44,149 nucleotides of DNA from NCBI RefSeq assembly GCF_030466625.1, contig NZ_JADEVT010000020.1:1-44149 (forward strand), in the 5' to 3' direction. Of the stretch, positions 23,056 to 31,774 are shown in pieces (the first letter of the stretch is position 1; the number at the start of each line of letters is the position of its first letter). The notes under the pieces were generated by a model, which had not been told where the DNA came from, did no database searches, and was given only the letters and a program-made list of their open reading frames with translations. The stretch is from Nocardioides sp. ChNu-153 (lineage in GTDB: Bacteria > Actinomycetota > Actinomycetes > Propionibacteriales > Nocardioidaceae). Made by a program: the position numbers and the translations under genes.

Positions 23056-24024
23056 ATGCGTGCCGTGACTGCTCCCGAGCCCGGCGGGCCCGAGGCCCTC
23101 GTCCTGTCCGAGCTGCCCGACCCCGAGCCGGGGCCCGGCGAGGTGCTCGTCGAGGTGGTGGCGAGCGCGGTCAACCGCGCCGACCTCCTCCAGCGCCGCG
23201 GCTTCTACCCGCCGCCGCCGGGCGCGTCCGACGTGCTCGGGCTCGAGTGCAGCGGCCGGGTCGCCGCGCTCGGCGAGGGCGTCGAGGGCTGGTCGGTCGG
23301 TGACGAGGTCTGCGCGCTCCTCGCCGGTGGGGGCTACGCCTCGCACGTCGTCGTGCCCGCAGGCCAGCTCATGCCCCCGCCGCCCGGCGTGGACCTCGTG
23401 ACGGCCGCGGCCTTCCCCGAGGTCGCCTGCACCGTGTGGTCGAACGTCGTGATGACCGCCGGTCTGCGCGAGGGCGAGACCTTCCTGGTGCACGGCGGCG
23501 CCGGCGGCATCGGCACCTTCGCCATCCAGCTCGCCGCCGCCCGCGGCGCCCGGGTGCTCGCGACCGCCGGGAGCGCCGAGAAGCGCGCGCTCTGCGTCGA
23601 CCTGGGCGCCGAGCGCGCCATCGACTACCGCGAGGAGGACTTCGTCGCGGTGCTCCGCGAGCTCGGCGGCGCCGACGTGGTGCTCGACAACATGGGCGCG
23701 AAGTACCTGTCCCGCAACGTCGACGCCCTCGCCACCGGCGGGCGGCTCGTGGTCATCGGCATGCAGGGCGGCAGCAAGGCCGAGCTCGACCTCGGCACGC
23801 TGCTGACGAAGCGCGCGTCGGTCGCCGCGACGTCCCTGCGCGCGCGTCCCGTGGCGGAGAAGGCCGAGATCTGCGCCCAGGTGGCCGAGCACGTGTGGCC
23901 CCTCGTCGGCGCGGGCTCCGTGCGCGCCGTCGTGCACGCGACGCTGCCGCTCGAGCAGGTCGCCGACGCCCACACCGTGGTCGAGGAGTCCTCGCACTCC
24001 GGCAAGGTGCTGCTGACGCTCTGA
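23056..24024 (+). CDS. NAD(P)H:quinone oxidoreductase, zinc-independent MDR family
   Basis: 322-aa medium-chain dehydrogenase/reductase of the quinone oxidoreductase (QOR/PIG3) type. N-terminal GroES-like segments (NRADLLQRRGFYPPPPG, LGLECSGRV) precede the nucleotide-binding domain with VHGGAGGIGTFAIQLA near residue 150. The cysteine cluster and catalytic ligands of zinc alcohol dehydrogenases are missing. RRGFYPPPPGASDVLGLE is characteristic of PIG3-like enzymes that reduce quinones with NADPH. ATG at 23056, read from the bidirectional promoter. Confidence 0.92.
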   Translation: MRAVTAPEPGGPEALVLSELPDPEPGPGEVLVEVVASAVNRADLLQRRGFYPPPPGASDVLGLECSGRVAALGEGVEGWSVGDEVCALLAGGGYASHVVVPAGQLMPPPPGVDLVTAAAFPEVACTVWSNVVMTAGLREGETFLVHGGAGGIGTFAIQLAAARGARVLATAGSAEKRALCVDLGAERAIDYREEDFVAVLRELGGADVVLDNMGAKYLSRNVDALATGGRLVVIGMQGGSKAELDLGTLLTKRASVAATSLRARPVAEKAEICAQVAEHVWPLVGAGSVRAVVHATLPLEQVADAHTVVEESSHSGKVLLTL

Positions 24025-24070
24025 GCGATCTGGGCGATCTGGGCGCCCCGGGGCGGCACCGGCCGCTGGC

Positions 24071-24076
24071 TAGGGT
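24071..24076 (+). promoter_or_regulatory. Leaderless -10 box for bpa
   Basis: TAGGGT followed by 7 nt and the ATG at 24084. Confidence 0.65.
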
Positions 24077-24083
24077 GGGGCGC

Positions 24084-24737
24084 ATGAGCCAGCAGCCCGA
24101 GCAGAGCACGACCCCGGCCGGCACCCCCGCGGCTGGCACCCCCGCGGAGGAGACCCCCCGCGACGAGCAGCGCGTGGTCATCATCGGCCCCGACGGCCAG
24201 CCCGTCGCGACCGTGCCGGCCAGCGCCCTGGCGGACGCCGGCGCGCAGGACGGCGACGCCGAGGGCGAGGGCGGCGAGCGGCACCCGGCCGAGCTCGTGG
24301 AGCAGCCCGCGAAGGTCATGCGGATCGGCAGCATGATCCGCCAGCTCCTCGAGGAGGTGAAGGCGGCACCGCTCGACGAGGCCAGCCGCAACCGCCTCAA
24401 GGAGATCCACGAGTCGTCGATCAAGGAGCTCGAGGAGGGCCTCGCCCCCGAGCTCGTCGAGGAGCTGCAGCGCCTCTCGCTGCCGTTCGCCGACGGCACG
24501 CCGAGCGAGGGCGAGCTGCGCATCGCGCAGGCCCAGCTCGTCGGGTGGCTCGAGGGCCTCTTCCACGGCATCCAGACCGCGATCCACGCCCAGCAGATGG
24601 TGGCGCGCGCCCAGCTCGAGCAGATGCGGCGCGCGCTGCCGCCCGGCCAGGGCCAGCCCGGCGCCGTCCCCACCGCGGGGCTCCCGGCGCAGGCTCGCCC
24701 GGCGCAGCCCGGCGAGTCGGGCGGGATGTACCTCTAG
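24084..24737 (+). CDS. bpa: Bacterial proteasome activator Bpa/PafE
   Basis: 217-aa protein. A disordered Pro/Thr/Glu-rich N-terminus is followed by the four-helix Bpa core (PAKVMRIGSMIRQLLEEVK ... SIKELEEGLAPELVEELQRL ... EGELRIAQAQLVGWLEGLF). It ends GGMYL, so the last three residues give an HbYX-type tail (Met-Tyr-Leu) for docking on the 20S proteasome alpha ring. In mycobacteria the matching protein (Rv3780) forms dodecameric rings that open the proteasome without ATP. Its presence implies the organism has a 20S proteasome. Leaderless -10 box just upstream. Confidence 0.93.
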   Translation: MSQQPEQSTTPAGTPAAGTPAEETPRDEQRVVIIGPDGQPVATVPASALADAGAQDGDAEGEGGERHPAELVEQPAKVMRIGSMIRQLLEEVKAAPLDEASRNRLKEIHESSIKELEEGLAPELVEELQRLSLPFADGTPSEGELRIAQAQLVGWLEGLFHGIQTAIHAQQMVARAQLEQMRRALPPGQGQPGAVPTAGLPAQARPAQPGESGGMYL

Positions 24738-24742
24738 GTCGC

Positions 24743-24760
24743 GCGCCGGGTCACCGGCGC
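24743..24760. terminator. Hairpin between convergent genes
   Basis: GCGCCGG (24743-24749) and CCGGCGC (24754-24760) with a 4-nt loop, between the bpa stop and the end of the opposing gene. Confidence 0.6.
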
Positions 24761-24770
24761 CGGGCCGCCG

Positions 24771-25445
24771 TCAGTGGCGGCGGCCCACCACCCGGCCGAG
24801 CAGCGCCGTACCGGCGAAGCCGACGAGGCCGATCGCGACCACCAGCAGGCCCGGGAGCATGGCGCCGAGGTAGGCCGGCGGCTCGCCCGCCCCCGCCGAG
24901 GTGAGGGTGGGGCTCGCGTCCACGCCCGCGACGGCCTCCTCGACCGCCGCGTCGGTCAGCTCGCCGGCGGGCACGAGGCCGCACAGGTCGGTGGTGAGCA
25001 CGTAGGACTCCACCGCGCCGTCCTGCGGCGTCAGGAACATGACGTACGACGCGCCCGCCCGCGGCTCCGGCGTCGTGGCCGACGCCGCCCCCGAGACCTG
25101 CACCTTCAGCGGCGCCCCGCCCTCCTCGACGCCGCCGCGGAAGACGCGCTGGGCGACGACGACCACGTCGCGCACCGGCTCGCCCGCGGCGCTCGCGTCG
25201 CCCGACGGGTCCTTGGGGGGCACGCCCGGCACCCCCGCGGTGCGGACGACGCCGCGTAGCACGACCTGGGCCTCGCGGGTGCGGTCCTCGACGTCGCCGG
25301 CGCACTCCTCGGCGGCGACCGTCGTGCCGGCCGGGGCGGCGGTGGCAGCGGTGGCAGCGGTGGCCGGGGCCACCAGCACGGCGCCCAGCACCCAGCCGCC
25401 GAGCACGGCGGCTCCGACGCGGTGTCGCGCTCGTCGGTCGGTCAT
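24771..25445 (-). CDS. Exported protein with C-terminal membrane anchor
   Basis: 224-aa protein. A signal peptide lies in the first ~32 residues (RRARHRVGAAVLGGWVLGAVLVAPATAA), followed by an extracellular domain of about 140 residues with two cysteines (EECAGD and LTTDLCGL) that could form a disulphide, and a C-terminal membrane segment (AMLPGLLVVAIGLVGFAGTALL) with a basic tail. The fold is not recognised; strand-rich segments (VVVVAQRVFRG, LKVQVSG, SYVMFLTPQ) recall small OB/NTR-like domains. The ATG overlaps the stop of the upstream HAD gene by 4 nt, so the two are translationally coupled. Confidence 0.75.
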   Translation of the reverse strand: MTDRRARHRVGAAVLGGWVLGAVLVAPATAATAATAAPAGTTVAAEECAGDVEDRTREAQVVLRGVVRTAGVPGVPPKDPSGDASAAGEPVRDVVVVAQRVFRGGVEEGGAPLKVQVSGAASATTPEPRAGASYVMFLTPQDGAVESYVLTTDLCGLVPAGELTDAAVEEAVAGVDASPTLTSAGAGEPPAYLGAMLPGLLVVAIGLVGFAGTALLGRVVGRRH

Positions 25446-26356
25446 CGTGCGCCCTCCTCCTCGTCGGGGTCCTCGGCCGCCGGCCATCCTGCCAGACCGA
25501 ACACGGCGGCCAGGGCGGCCGCGACCCCGTCGGCGTCGTGCGGACCGGCGCGGTGGCCGGCCACCGCGACGAGCGCCGGGTGGGCGTCGGCCATGGCGTA
25601 CGACGTGCCCGCCCAGCTCAGCAGCGGGATGTCGTTGGGCATGTCGCCGAACGCGACGACCTCCGCGGGCGCCACGCCCAGCTCGTCGCAGAGCAGCGCG
25701 AGCGTCGAGGCCTTGGTGACGCCGGCCGCGCTCATCTCCACGAGCGCGCCGGTCGAGGACCAGGTGACGGTGACGAGGTCGCCCACCGCCTCCTCGACCT
25801 CACCCCAGTAGACCTCCGGGGTGCGGGTCGGGTGCCGCGCGAGCAGCTTCACGCAGGGGGCCGGGCCGTCGGAGCGCTCGGCCAGCTCCGGGAACGGGGC
25901 GACGAGCGGCTCCGCGTCGCGCGGGTCGCGCGCCCCCGACGGGCGGGGCGCCCAGGCGGGCTCGCAGGCGAGGCCCTCGGTGGTCTCCAGCGCGAGCACG
26001 GTGCCCGGTACGGCGGCGCGCAGCCGGTCCGCGACCTCGAGCAGCACCGCGCCGGGCACCGGGCGGGCGGTGCGCACGGCGCGGGCGGCGACGTCGTACA
26101 CGATCCCGCCGTTCGAGCAGACCGCGAGCCCGTGGCCCCCGACGTCGGCCCAGAGGTCCTCCATCCAGCGGATCGGGCGGCCGGTCACGAAGACGACGGG
26201 CACGCCCCGGGCGTCGAGCTCGACCAGCACCGCGCGGGTGCGGTCGCTGACCCGCCCGTCGGCGCCGAGCAGGGTGCCGTCGAGGTCGGTGGCGACGAGG
26301 CGCGGCAGGGCGCCGTCCGTCCGGGGCGCGCCGCCGGCCCCCTCCGCGTGCGTCAC
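25442..26356 (-). CDS. HAD-superfamily phosphatase, Cof/IIB type
   Basis: 304-aa hydrolase. Motif I is ATDLDGTLL (nucleophile Asp and acid/base Asp), motif II lies in VVFVTGRP, and the C-terminal motif IV is FGDMPNDIPLL. The large cap between them (about residues 85-200) defines subclass IIB. Such Cof-type enzymes dephosphorylate sugar phosphates and cofactors such as PLP or FMN; the substrate cannot be read from sequence. GTG start at 26356 is inferred from the gap of 8 nt to the upstream gene. It is part of the serS operon. Confidence 0.88.
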   Translation of the reverse strand: MTHAEGAGGAPRTDGALPRLVATDLDGTLLGADGRVSDRTRAVLVELDARGVPVVFVTGRPIRWMEDLWADVGGHGLAVCSNGGIVYDVAARAVRTARPVPGAVLLEVADRLRAAVPGTVLALETTEGLACEPAWAPRPSGARDPRDAEPLVAPFPELAERSDGPAPCVKLLARHPTRTPEVYWGEVEEAVGDLVTVTWSSTGALVEMSAAGVTKASTLALLCDELGVAPAEVVAFGDMPNDIPLLSWAGTSYAMADAHPALVAVAGHRAGPHDADGVAAALAAVFGLAGWPAAEDPDEEEGAR

Positions 26357-26364
26357 TGGACGAC

Positions 26365-27231
26365 TCAGCCGAACCAGCGGTCGAGCTCGACGGCCGCGCC
26401 GTCGTCGGCCACGGTGTCCGTCACGGCGTCGGCGGCCTCGCGCACGGCCTCCACCGCCTGGCCCATGGCCACGCCACGGCCCGCCCACGCGAGCATCTCG
26501 ACGTCGTTGCGCCCGTCGCCGATCGCGAGCACGTCGGCCGCGGTGAGGCCCAGCGCCTCGCACACGTGGGCGAGGCCCGACGCCTTGTGGACCCCGACCG
26601 GGGTGAGGTCGAGCCAGGCGGTCCAGCCGACGACGTAGTCGGTGCCCTGCAGGCCGAGCCGGGCGCCGAGCGCCACGAAGTCCTCGGCCGTGGCCTCGGG
26701 GTCGCGGATGATGACGCGGCTGACCGGCTCCGCGACCATCGTGTCGAGCTCGGTGACCCGCAGCTCGCCGTCGAGCTCGCCCGGGGGGAACGGCGCGTTG
26801 ACGTGGTACCCGCCGCCGTTGCGGTCCTCCACCGCCACGAGCGCGCCGGGGTGGTGCTCGAGCACGGCTCGGACCGCCTCGCGGGCGTCGAACGTCTCCT
26901 CGTGCACGATCTCCAGCGGGGCCCACCGCGTCAGCACGGCGCCGTTCGACGCGACGACCCACAGGCGGTCGTCACCGTCGGGCGTGGGCTGCCCGCGCAG
27001 GCCGAGCAGCTCGGCGACCGGGGTCATCGAGTGCACGGAGCGGCCGCTGGCCAGCACCACGTGGGCCCCCGCGTCGAGGGCGCGCTGCACCGCGGCGCGC
27101 ACCGCCGGGGCGACCTCCTCGTGGGTGGTGCCCGAGCCGTCGACCCACTTCAGCAGCGTGCCGTCGATGTCGAGCGCGACGAGGCGGGGACGCCAGCCGT
27201 CCCCCGGGGTGGGGCCGGCCACGTCAGGCAC
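26365..27231 (-). CDS. HAD-superfamily phosphatase, Cof/IIB type (second copy)
   Basis: 288-aa relative of the downstream HAD protein: motif I is ALDIDGTLL, motif [10 protein letters not shown], motif [13 protein letters not shown], with a IIB cap. It keeps all catalytic aspartates. The start is uncertain: GTG at 27231 overlaps the end of serS by 8 nt, and GTG at 27222 lies just after the serS stop. The tandem pair probably arose by an old duplication, as the two differ widely in sequence. Confidence 0.87.
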   Translation of the reverse strand: MPDVAGPTPGDGWRPRLVALDIDGTLLKWVDGSGTTHEEVAPAVRAAVQRALDAGAHVVLASGRSVHSMTPVAELLGLRGQPTPDGDDRLWVVASNGAVLTRWAPLEIVHEETFDAREAVRAVLEHHPGALVAVEDRNGGGYHVNAPFPPGELDGELRVTELDTMVAEPVSRVIIRDPEATAEDFVALGARLGLQGTDYVVGWTAWLDLTPVGVHKASGLAHVCEALGLTAADVLAIGDGRNDVEMLAWAGRGVAMGQAVEAVREAADAVTDTVADDGAAVELDRWFG

Positions 27232-28501
27232 CGACCGGGGTCAGCAGCTCGCGGCCGCCGAGGTACGGGCGGAGCGCGGCCGGGACGCGCACGGAGCCGT
27301 CGGCCTGCTGGTGGGTCTCGAGGATCGCGACGATGGTGCGCGTCATCGCGCAGAGCGTGCCGTTGAGCGTCGCCACCGCGCCGGTGCCCTCGGGGAAGCG
27401 CCCGCGCGTCTCGAGCCGGCGCGTCTGGAAATCGGTGCAGTTCGACGTCGACGTCAGCTCGCGGTACTTGCCCTGCGTCGGGATCCACGCCTCGCAGTCG
27501 AACTTGCGCTGCGCCGAGAGCCCGAGGTCGCCCGCCGCCACGTCGATGACCCGGTAGGCCAGCTCGAGCTTGTCGAGGAAGTCCTTCTCCCACTGCAGGA
27601 GGCGCTGGTGCTCCGCGTAGGACTCCTCGATCGTCGTGTAGACGAACATCTCGACCTTGTCGAACCAGTGCACGCGGATGATGCCGCGCGTGTCCTTGCC
27701 GTGCGAGCCGGCCTCCTTGCGGAAGCAGGGGCTGAACGCGGCGTAGCGCAGCGGCAGCGTCGCCCCGTCGAGGATCTCCCCCGAGTGGTACGCCGCCATC
27801 GGCACCTCCGAGGTGCCGACCAGGTACATGTCCTGGCCCTCGATCCGGTAGACGTCGTCGGCCGCCTGGCCGAGGAAGCCGGTGCCGGCCATCGCCTCGG
27901 GCTTCACCAGCGCCGGCGCGATCACCTCGGTGAACCCGGTGGCGTGCGCCTGGTCCATCGCCATGTTGACCAGCGCGCGCTCCAGCTGCGCGCCGACGCC
28001 CGTGAGGAAGTAGAACCGCGAGCCCGACACCTTGGCGCCGCGGTCGAGGTCGATGGCGCCGAGCATCCGGCCGAGCTCGACGTGGTCGCGCGGCTCGAAG
28101 CCCTCGGCGGCGAAGTCGCGCGGCGTGCCGACGGTCTCCAGCACCACGAAGTCGTCCTCGCCGCCGGCGGGCGACTCCTCGGCCGCCGGGTTCGGGATGG
28201 CGAGCAGCGCCTCCTGCCACGCCGCCTCGGCCTCGCCCTGCGCCGCCTCGGCGGCCTTCACCTCGGCGGAGAGCTCGCGGGTGCGCGCCAGCAGCTCCTG
28301 CTTCTCCTCCGGCGCCGCCTTCGGCACCAGCTTGCCGAGCTGCTTCTGCTCGGCCCGCCTCGCCTCGAACGTCGCGATGGCGGTGCGCCGCGCGCGGTCG
28401 GCGGCGAGGGCCTCGTCGACGACGGAGTCGGACAGCCCGCGCTTGGCCTGCGCGGCACGGATCCGGTCGGGGTCGTCACGGAGGAGGCGGGGATCGATCA
28501 T
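27224..28501 (-). CDS. serS: Seryl-tRNA synthetase
   Basis: 425-aa class II synthetase. The N-terminal tRNA-binding coiled coil spans residues ~1-105 ([31 protein letters not shown]). The catalytic core has motif 2 ([21 protein letters not shown]) and motif 3 ([16 protein letters not shown]) plus the serine-binding [11 protein letters not shown]. The ATG at 28501 has a TAGCCT box 6 nt upstream and no Shine-Dalgarno. It heads a four-gene minus-strand operon with two HAD phosphatases and an exported protein. Confidence 0.97.
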   Translation of the reverse strand: MIDPRLLRDDPDRIRAAQAKRGLSDSVVDEALAADRARRTAIATFEARRAEQKQLGKLVPKAAPEEKQELLARTRELSAEVKAAEAAQGEAEAAWQEALLAIPNPAAEESPAGGEDDFVVLETVGTPRDFAAEGFEPRDHVELGRMLGAIDLDRGAKVSGSRFYFLTGVGAQLERALVNMAMDQAHATGFTEVIAPALVKPEAMAGTGFLGQAADDVYRIEGQDMYLVGTSEVPMAAYHSGEILDGATLPLRYAAFSPCFRKEAGSHGKDTRGIIRVHWFDKVEMFVYTTIEESYAEHQRLLQWEKDFLDKLELAYRVIDVAAGDLGLSAQRKFDCEAWIPTQGKYRELTSTSNCTDFQTRRLETRGRFPEGTGAVATLNGTLCAMTRTIVAILETHQQADGSVRVPAALRPYLGGRELLTPVGA

Positions 28502-28507
28502 GGGGCG

Positions 28508-28513
28508 AGGCTA
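28508..28513 (-). promoter_or_regulatory. Leaderless -10 box for serS
   Basis: TAGCCT on the minus strand, 6 nt before the ATG. Confidence 0.55.
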
Positions 28514-28739
28514 TCGGGCCCGGCCTGCCGCGCGGGCCGCGCGTCGCGCGCCCGGTGGGGGGTACCGGCGCGGGCGCGGACGTGGGGGCGGCCACGGCGT
28601 CGCCGGGCCCGGTCGCGGAGCCCGCAGCAGGCATACTCTCCAGGGCTCCCGTGCGCGCCGGGCCCCGCGGCGGGGAGCCCCGTCGTACCCGCCCGACAGC
28701 CGTCCGCAGCCCCGCCCGACAGCCGCCCGAGGAGGCCCC

Positions 28740-30311
28740 GTGCTCGACCGTTCCCGCACCCTGCAACTGGGCTGGGCGCTCACGTGCTTCCTGCTGCTGG
28801 CGCTGGTCGGCACCCTGGCCGTCGGCGAGTGGGGACCGGTCGCCGCGCTCGACAACCGCGGCGAGGGCGCCCAGTCGTGGCGCACCGAGGTGTCGTGGCT
28901 GCGCGACGTGCTGGGGGTCGTCGAGCTCGTCTTCGGGACCGTCGGCCTGACGATCATGACCGCGGTCCTGGCGCTGCTGCTCGTGCGGGCCCACCGCCGG
29001 GCGGCGATCTACGTCGTCGTCGTCATGCTCGCGACCTCGCTCGCGACGACCGGCATCAAGCTCGCCGTCGGTCGCCCGCGGCCCGAGTGGCAGGACGTCG
29101 TCGGCACGCTCGGCACCAACTCGTTCCCGTCGGGCCACGTGTCGGGGGTGAGCGCCCTCGCCGGCGTGGGGCTCGTGCTGGCCGTGATGCTGGCGCGCCG
29201 GGCGGGGGTACGCCGCCTCGTCGCCACCCTGGGCCTGCTCGCCGTGCTGGCCGTCGCCGCGGACCGGGTGCTGCTGGGCCGGCACTACCCCACCGACGTG
29301 CTCGGCGGCGTGCTGCTGGCGGCCGGGATGGTGCTGCTCGGCATGGTCGTCGTCTCCCCGCTGCCCCGCAGCACCGCCGGGAAGGTCGAGCCGCTGCCGG
29401 AGGTCTTCACCTCGACCCGGCGACTCGCCGTCGTGCTCAACCCCATCAAGGTCGAGGACGAGGACGCGTTCCGCGCCGTCGTGACCCGCCTGGCGCTGGA
29501 GTCGGGGTGGTCGGAGCCGACCTGGTACCTGACGACGATCGAGGACCCCGGCACGGGCATGGCCGAGCAGGCGGCCCTCGCGGGCGCCGACCTGGTCCTC
29601 GTGTGCGGCGGGGACGGCACCGTGCGCGAGGTCTGCGCCGAGCTGGCCGGCACCGGCGTGCCCGTCGGGATCATCCCCGCGGGCACCGGCAACCTGCTGG
29701 CCCGCAACCTCGACATCCCCCTCTACCTGCGCTCCGCCATCGACGTGGGGCTCAACGGCCAGGACCGGGCGATCGACCTCGTCGCGGTCTCGGGCGACGG
29801 CATCGAGGACACCCACTTCATGGTGATGGCCGGCATGGGCTTCGACGCCGCGATCATGGAGGGCGTCAACGAGGACATCAAGAAGAAGGTGGGCTGGCTC
29901 GCCTACGTCATCTCCGGGCTGCGCTCGCTCATGTTCCCGGCCGTGCGCGTCGAGATCACCGTCGACGACGGGGAGCCGACCGTCCACCGCGCCCGCACGG
30001 TCGTCGTCGGCAACGTCGGCTCGCTGCAGGCCGGCATGCCGTTGCTGCCGAGCGCCTCGATCGACGACGGTCTGCTCGACGTCGTGCTGCTGCACCCCCA
30101 GCGCTTCGTGTCGTGGATCCCGCTCGCCCTGCGGATCGTCGCCAAGCTGTCGCGGGTCGACGACACGATCAACCGCTTCACCGGCCAGCGCATCGTGGTG
30201 CGCACCCACACCGACACCCCCCGCCAGCTCGACGGCGACTCCGTCGGCTCCGGGCGCGAGCTGCGGATGGAGTGCATCCACGGGCGCGTGCTCGTGCGCG
30301 TCCCCCGCTGA
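28740..30311 (+). CDS. PAP2 phosphatase fused to diacylglycerol/sphingosine kinase-type lipid kinase
   Basis: 523-aa fusion. Residues ~1-215 are a six-helix PAP2 membrane phosphatase with motifs KLAVGRPRPEW, SFPSGHVSG and RVLLGRHYPTDVLGG, all three catalytic signatures being present. Residues ~225-520 are a cytosolic DAGK catalytic domain with VCGGDGTVREV (GGDG nucleotide site) and GIIPAGTGNLLARNL. The pair could interconvert phosphatidic acid or polyprenyl phosphates and their dephosphorylated forms at the membrane; fusions of this type are known in actinobacteria. GTG at 28740 with GAGGAGG at 28729-28735. A possible -10 box CATACT is at 28632-28637. Confidence 0.9.
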   Translation: MLDRSRTLQLGWALTCFLLLALVGTLAVGEWGPVAALDNRGEGAQSWRTEVSWLRDVLGVVELVFGTVGLTIMTAVLALLLVRAHRRAAIYVVVVMLATSLATTGIKLAVGRPRPEWQDVVGTLGTNSFPSGHVSGVSALAGVGLVLAVMLARRAGVRRLVATLGLLAVLAVAADRVLLGRHYPTDVLGGVLLAAGMVLLGMVVVSPLPRSTAGKVEPLPEVFTSTRRLAVVLNPIKVEDEDAFRAVVTRLALESGWSEPTWYLTTIEDPGTGMAEQAALAGADLVLVCGGDGTVREVCAELAGTGVPVGIIPAGTGNLLARNLDIPLYLRSAIDVGLNGQDRAIDLVAVSGDGIEDTHFMVMAGMGFDAAIMEGVNEDIKKKVGWLAYVISGLRSLMFPAVRVEITVDDGEPTVHRARTVVVGNVGSLQAGMPLLPSASIDDGLLDVVLLHPQRFVSWIPLALRIVAKLSRVDDTINRFTGQRIVVRTHTDTPRQLDGDSVGSGRELRMECIHGRVLVRVPR

Positions 30312-30356
30312 GCCGCCTCCGCGAGCCGCCGCGAGCCGCCCCCGGCGCTCGAGTCG

Positions 30357-31106
30357 TCAGTCGGCGGCGGGAGCGGGGGCGCCGAGCCCCTCGACGTGCC
30401 GCTCGCGCACCAGCTCCTCGGCGATGTCGAAGAGCTTGCGGTTCTGCTCCTGCGACAGCCGGCGGAGCACCTCGAAGGCCACCGCCTCCTCGAGGTCGAA
30501 GCGCTCCATGACGATCCCGATGGCGGCGCCGATGGTGGTGCGGCGGTTCATCGCCTCGAGCATCCGGTCGACGTTGCGGACCGCGGCCAGGGCCACGGCG
30601 CCGTGCGCCGCGATGGCCTGCGCGCTCTCCCGCTCCTCGTGGTCGAAGCCCCCGACCGCGTCGGAGTAGAGCGTGAGCACGCCGATCTGGTCGCGGTTGG
30701 TCCGCAGCCGCACGCTCAGCAGCGACCGGGCCCCGAGGGTGCGCACGACCTCGGCCGACCAGCGGGGCCAGCGGCTCTCGGCAGCGAGGTCGTAGGAGTG
30801 GACCAGTGCCACCTCGCCGACGACGTCCACGCACGGCCCCTCCCGGAGGGCGCGCTGCAGGTCGTCGAGGGCCTGCAGGCGCGGGTCCGTCACGGCGGAG
30901 GGCACGGGAGCCGCCGGGGTGACCGGGGTGGCGTGGTTGGCCTGGCCCTCGGCGGGCGCGGACGGCACGAGGCTCGCGCTGGTGCAGGACTCGACCAGGT
31001 CGACCGCTGCAGCGACGACGTGCTCCTGGACGGCCTCCACGCTGCGCAGGGAGTCGAGCTCCCGGGCCAGCTCCGCCATCCGGCGCCCCAGGTCGGAGAC
31101 ACGCAC
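30357..31106 (-). CDS. GAF and ANTAR domain protein (predicted RNA-binding antiterminator)
   Basis: About 249 aa. A short N-terminal helix (LGRRMAELARELDSLRSV) is followed by a GAF sensor domain at about residues 30-170 (SLLSVRLRTNRDQIGVLTLYSD) and a C-terminal ANTAR domain (NRRTTIGAAIGIVMERFDLEEAVAFEVL). ANTAR domains bind paired-hairpin RNA and prevent termination. The start is uncertain: GTG at 31106 has GAAGG upstream, and open frame extends to 31232. No receiver domain is present, so signal input would be by the GAF domain. The target hairpins are not known; the structured leader regions at 33.0-33.3 kb and 37.2 kb are nearby candidates only. Confidence 0.87.
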   Translation of the reverse strand: MRVSDLGRRMAELARELDSLRSVEAVQEHVVAAAVDLVESCTSASLVPSAPAEGQANHATPVTPAAPVPSAVTDPRLQALDDLQRALREGPCVDVVGEVALVHSYDLAAESRWPRWSAEVVRTLGARSLLSVRLRTNRDQIGVLTLYSDAVGGFDHEERESAQAIAAHGAVALAAVRNVDRMLEAMNRRTTIGAAIGIVMERFDLEEAVAFEVLRRLSQEQNRKLFDIAEELVRERHVEGLGAPAPAAD

Positions 31107-31257
31107 GTCGAGCACCTTCGTCCGCAAACCAGGGCACAGCTCACCCTCGGCTGCCTGCTCAACCGCAGGGGGGAGTTTCCCAGCGACGACCCGCGCAGGC
31201 AAATGCTCCACCCCTCGGATGCCGGTTCTCACCCCGACGGGTGGGACGACCCGGGGG

Positions 31258-31647
31258 TCAGGGCCGGGCGGCGCCGATCGCCTCGAGCTCCTCGGGGGAC
31301 AGCTGCTGCTCGCTCGTCCAGCCCGTCACCGTCTTCGCGTAGGTGCGGGCCTCGCTGCGACCGTGGATGGAGGTCACGACGGTGCCGTGGCCCTGGTCGT
31401 CCAGCAGCGCGAGGCTCCACGACAGGTGCCCGCCCATGTCGCCGTGCGCGTCGTACCGCACCACCGCGAGGTGCCGCAGCGCCCCGGTCCCCTCGGCCCG
31501 CAGCGCCGCCACCTCCTGACGGAGGCCGAGCACGTCGGCCGGGACGCCCTCGACGGGCGCCGGACGGGCGGTACGGCGCAGCGCCGCCACCGCCGTACCG
31601 AGGGCGGCGAGGGCGACGAGCAGGGCGAGGGCGGCGACGATCCACAC
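31258..31647 (-). CDS. DUF4446 family protein, single-pass membrane
   Basis: 129-aa protein with one N-terminal membrane helix ([23 protein letters not shown]), a short coiled coil ([15 protein letters not shown]) and a beta-rich C-terminal domain ([46 protein letters not shown], quoted here in part as family hallmarks: YDA, GG-LS-S-ALLD, SI-GR-E-R-YAK). This is the DUF4446 pattern; its function is unknown. GTG at 31647 is supported by TAGGGT ending 7 nt upstream. Confidence 0.85.
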   Translation of the reverse strand: MWIVAALALLVALAALGTAVAALRRTARPAPVEGVPADVLGLRQEVAALRAEGTGALRHLAVVRYDAHGDMGGHLSWSLALLDDQGHGTVVTSIHGRSEARTYAKTVTGWTSEQQLSPEELEAIGAARP

Positions 31648-31654
31648 GCCCGCG

Positions 31655-31660
31655 ACCCTA
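31655..31660 (-). promoter_or_regulatory. Leaderless -10 box for the DUF4446 gene
   Basis: TAGGGT on the minus strand, 7 nt before the GTG at 31647. Confidence 0.6.
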
Positions 31661-31761
31661 GCGGCCGGAGGGCCCGCCTCAGTCGAGGTAGAGGTCGATG
31701 CCCATCTCCGGGTCGTCCACGTCCCCGGCGACGGCGCGCCACCGCCAACCCGGCTCCGCCC

Positions 31762-31767
31762 TAGGCT
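31762..31767 (+). promoter_or_regulatory. Leaderless -10 box for arcA
   Basis: TAGGCT followed by 7 nt and the ATG at 31775. Confidence 0.6.
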
Positions 31768-31774
31768 GGCGCGC

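Noticed and set aside
31679..31760. Minus-strand frame ending [11 protein letters not shown] between the DUF4446 gene and arcA, which looks protein-like at its end
   Set aside because: No start codon in frame gives more than about 13 residues before the arcA promoter region, and no ribosome site is present. It may be a decayed gene end but cannot be supported.
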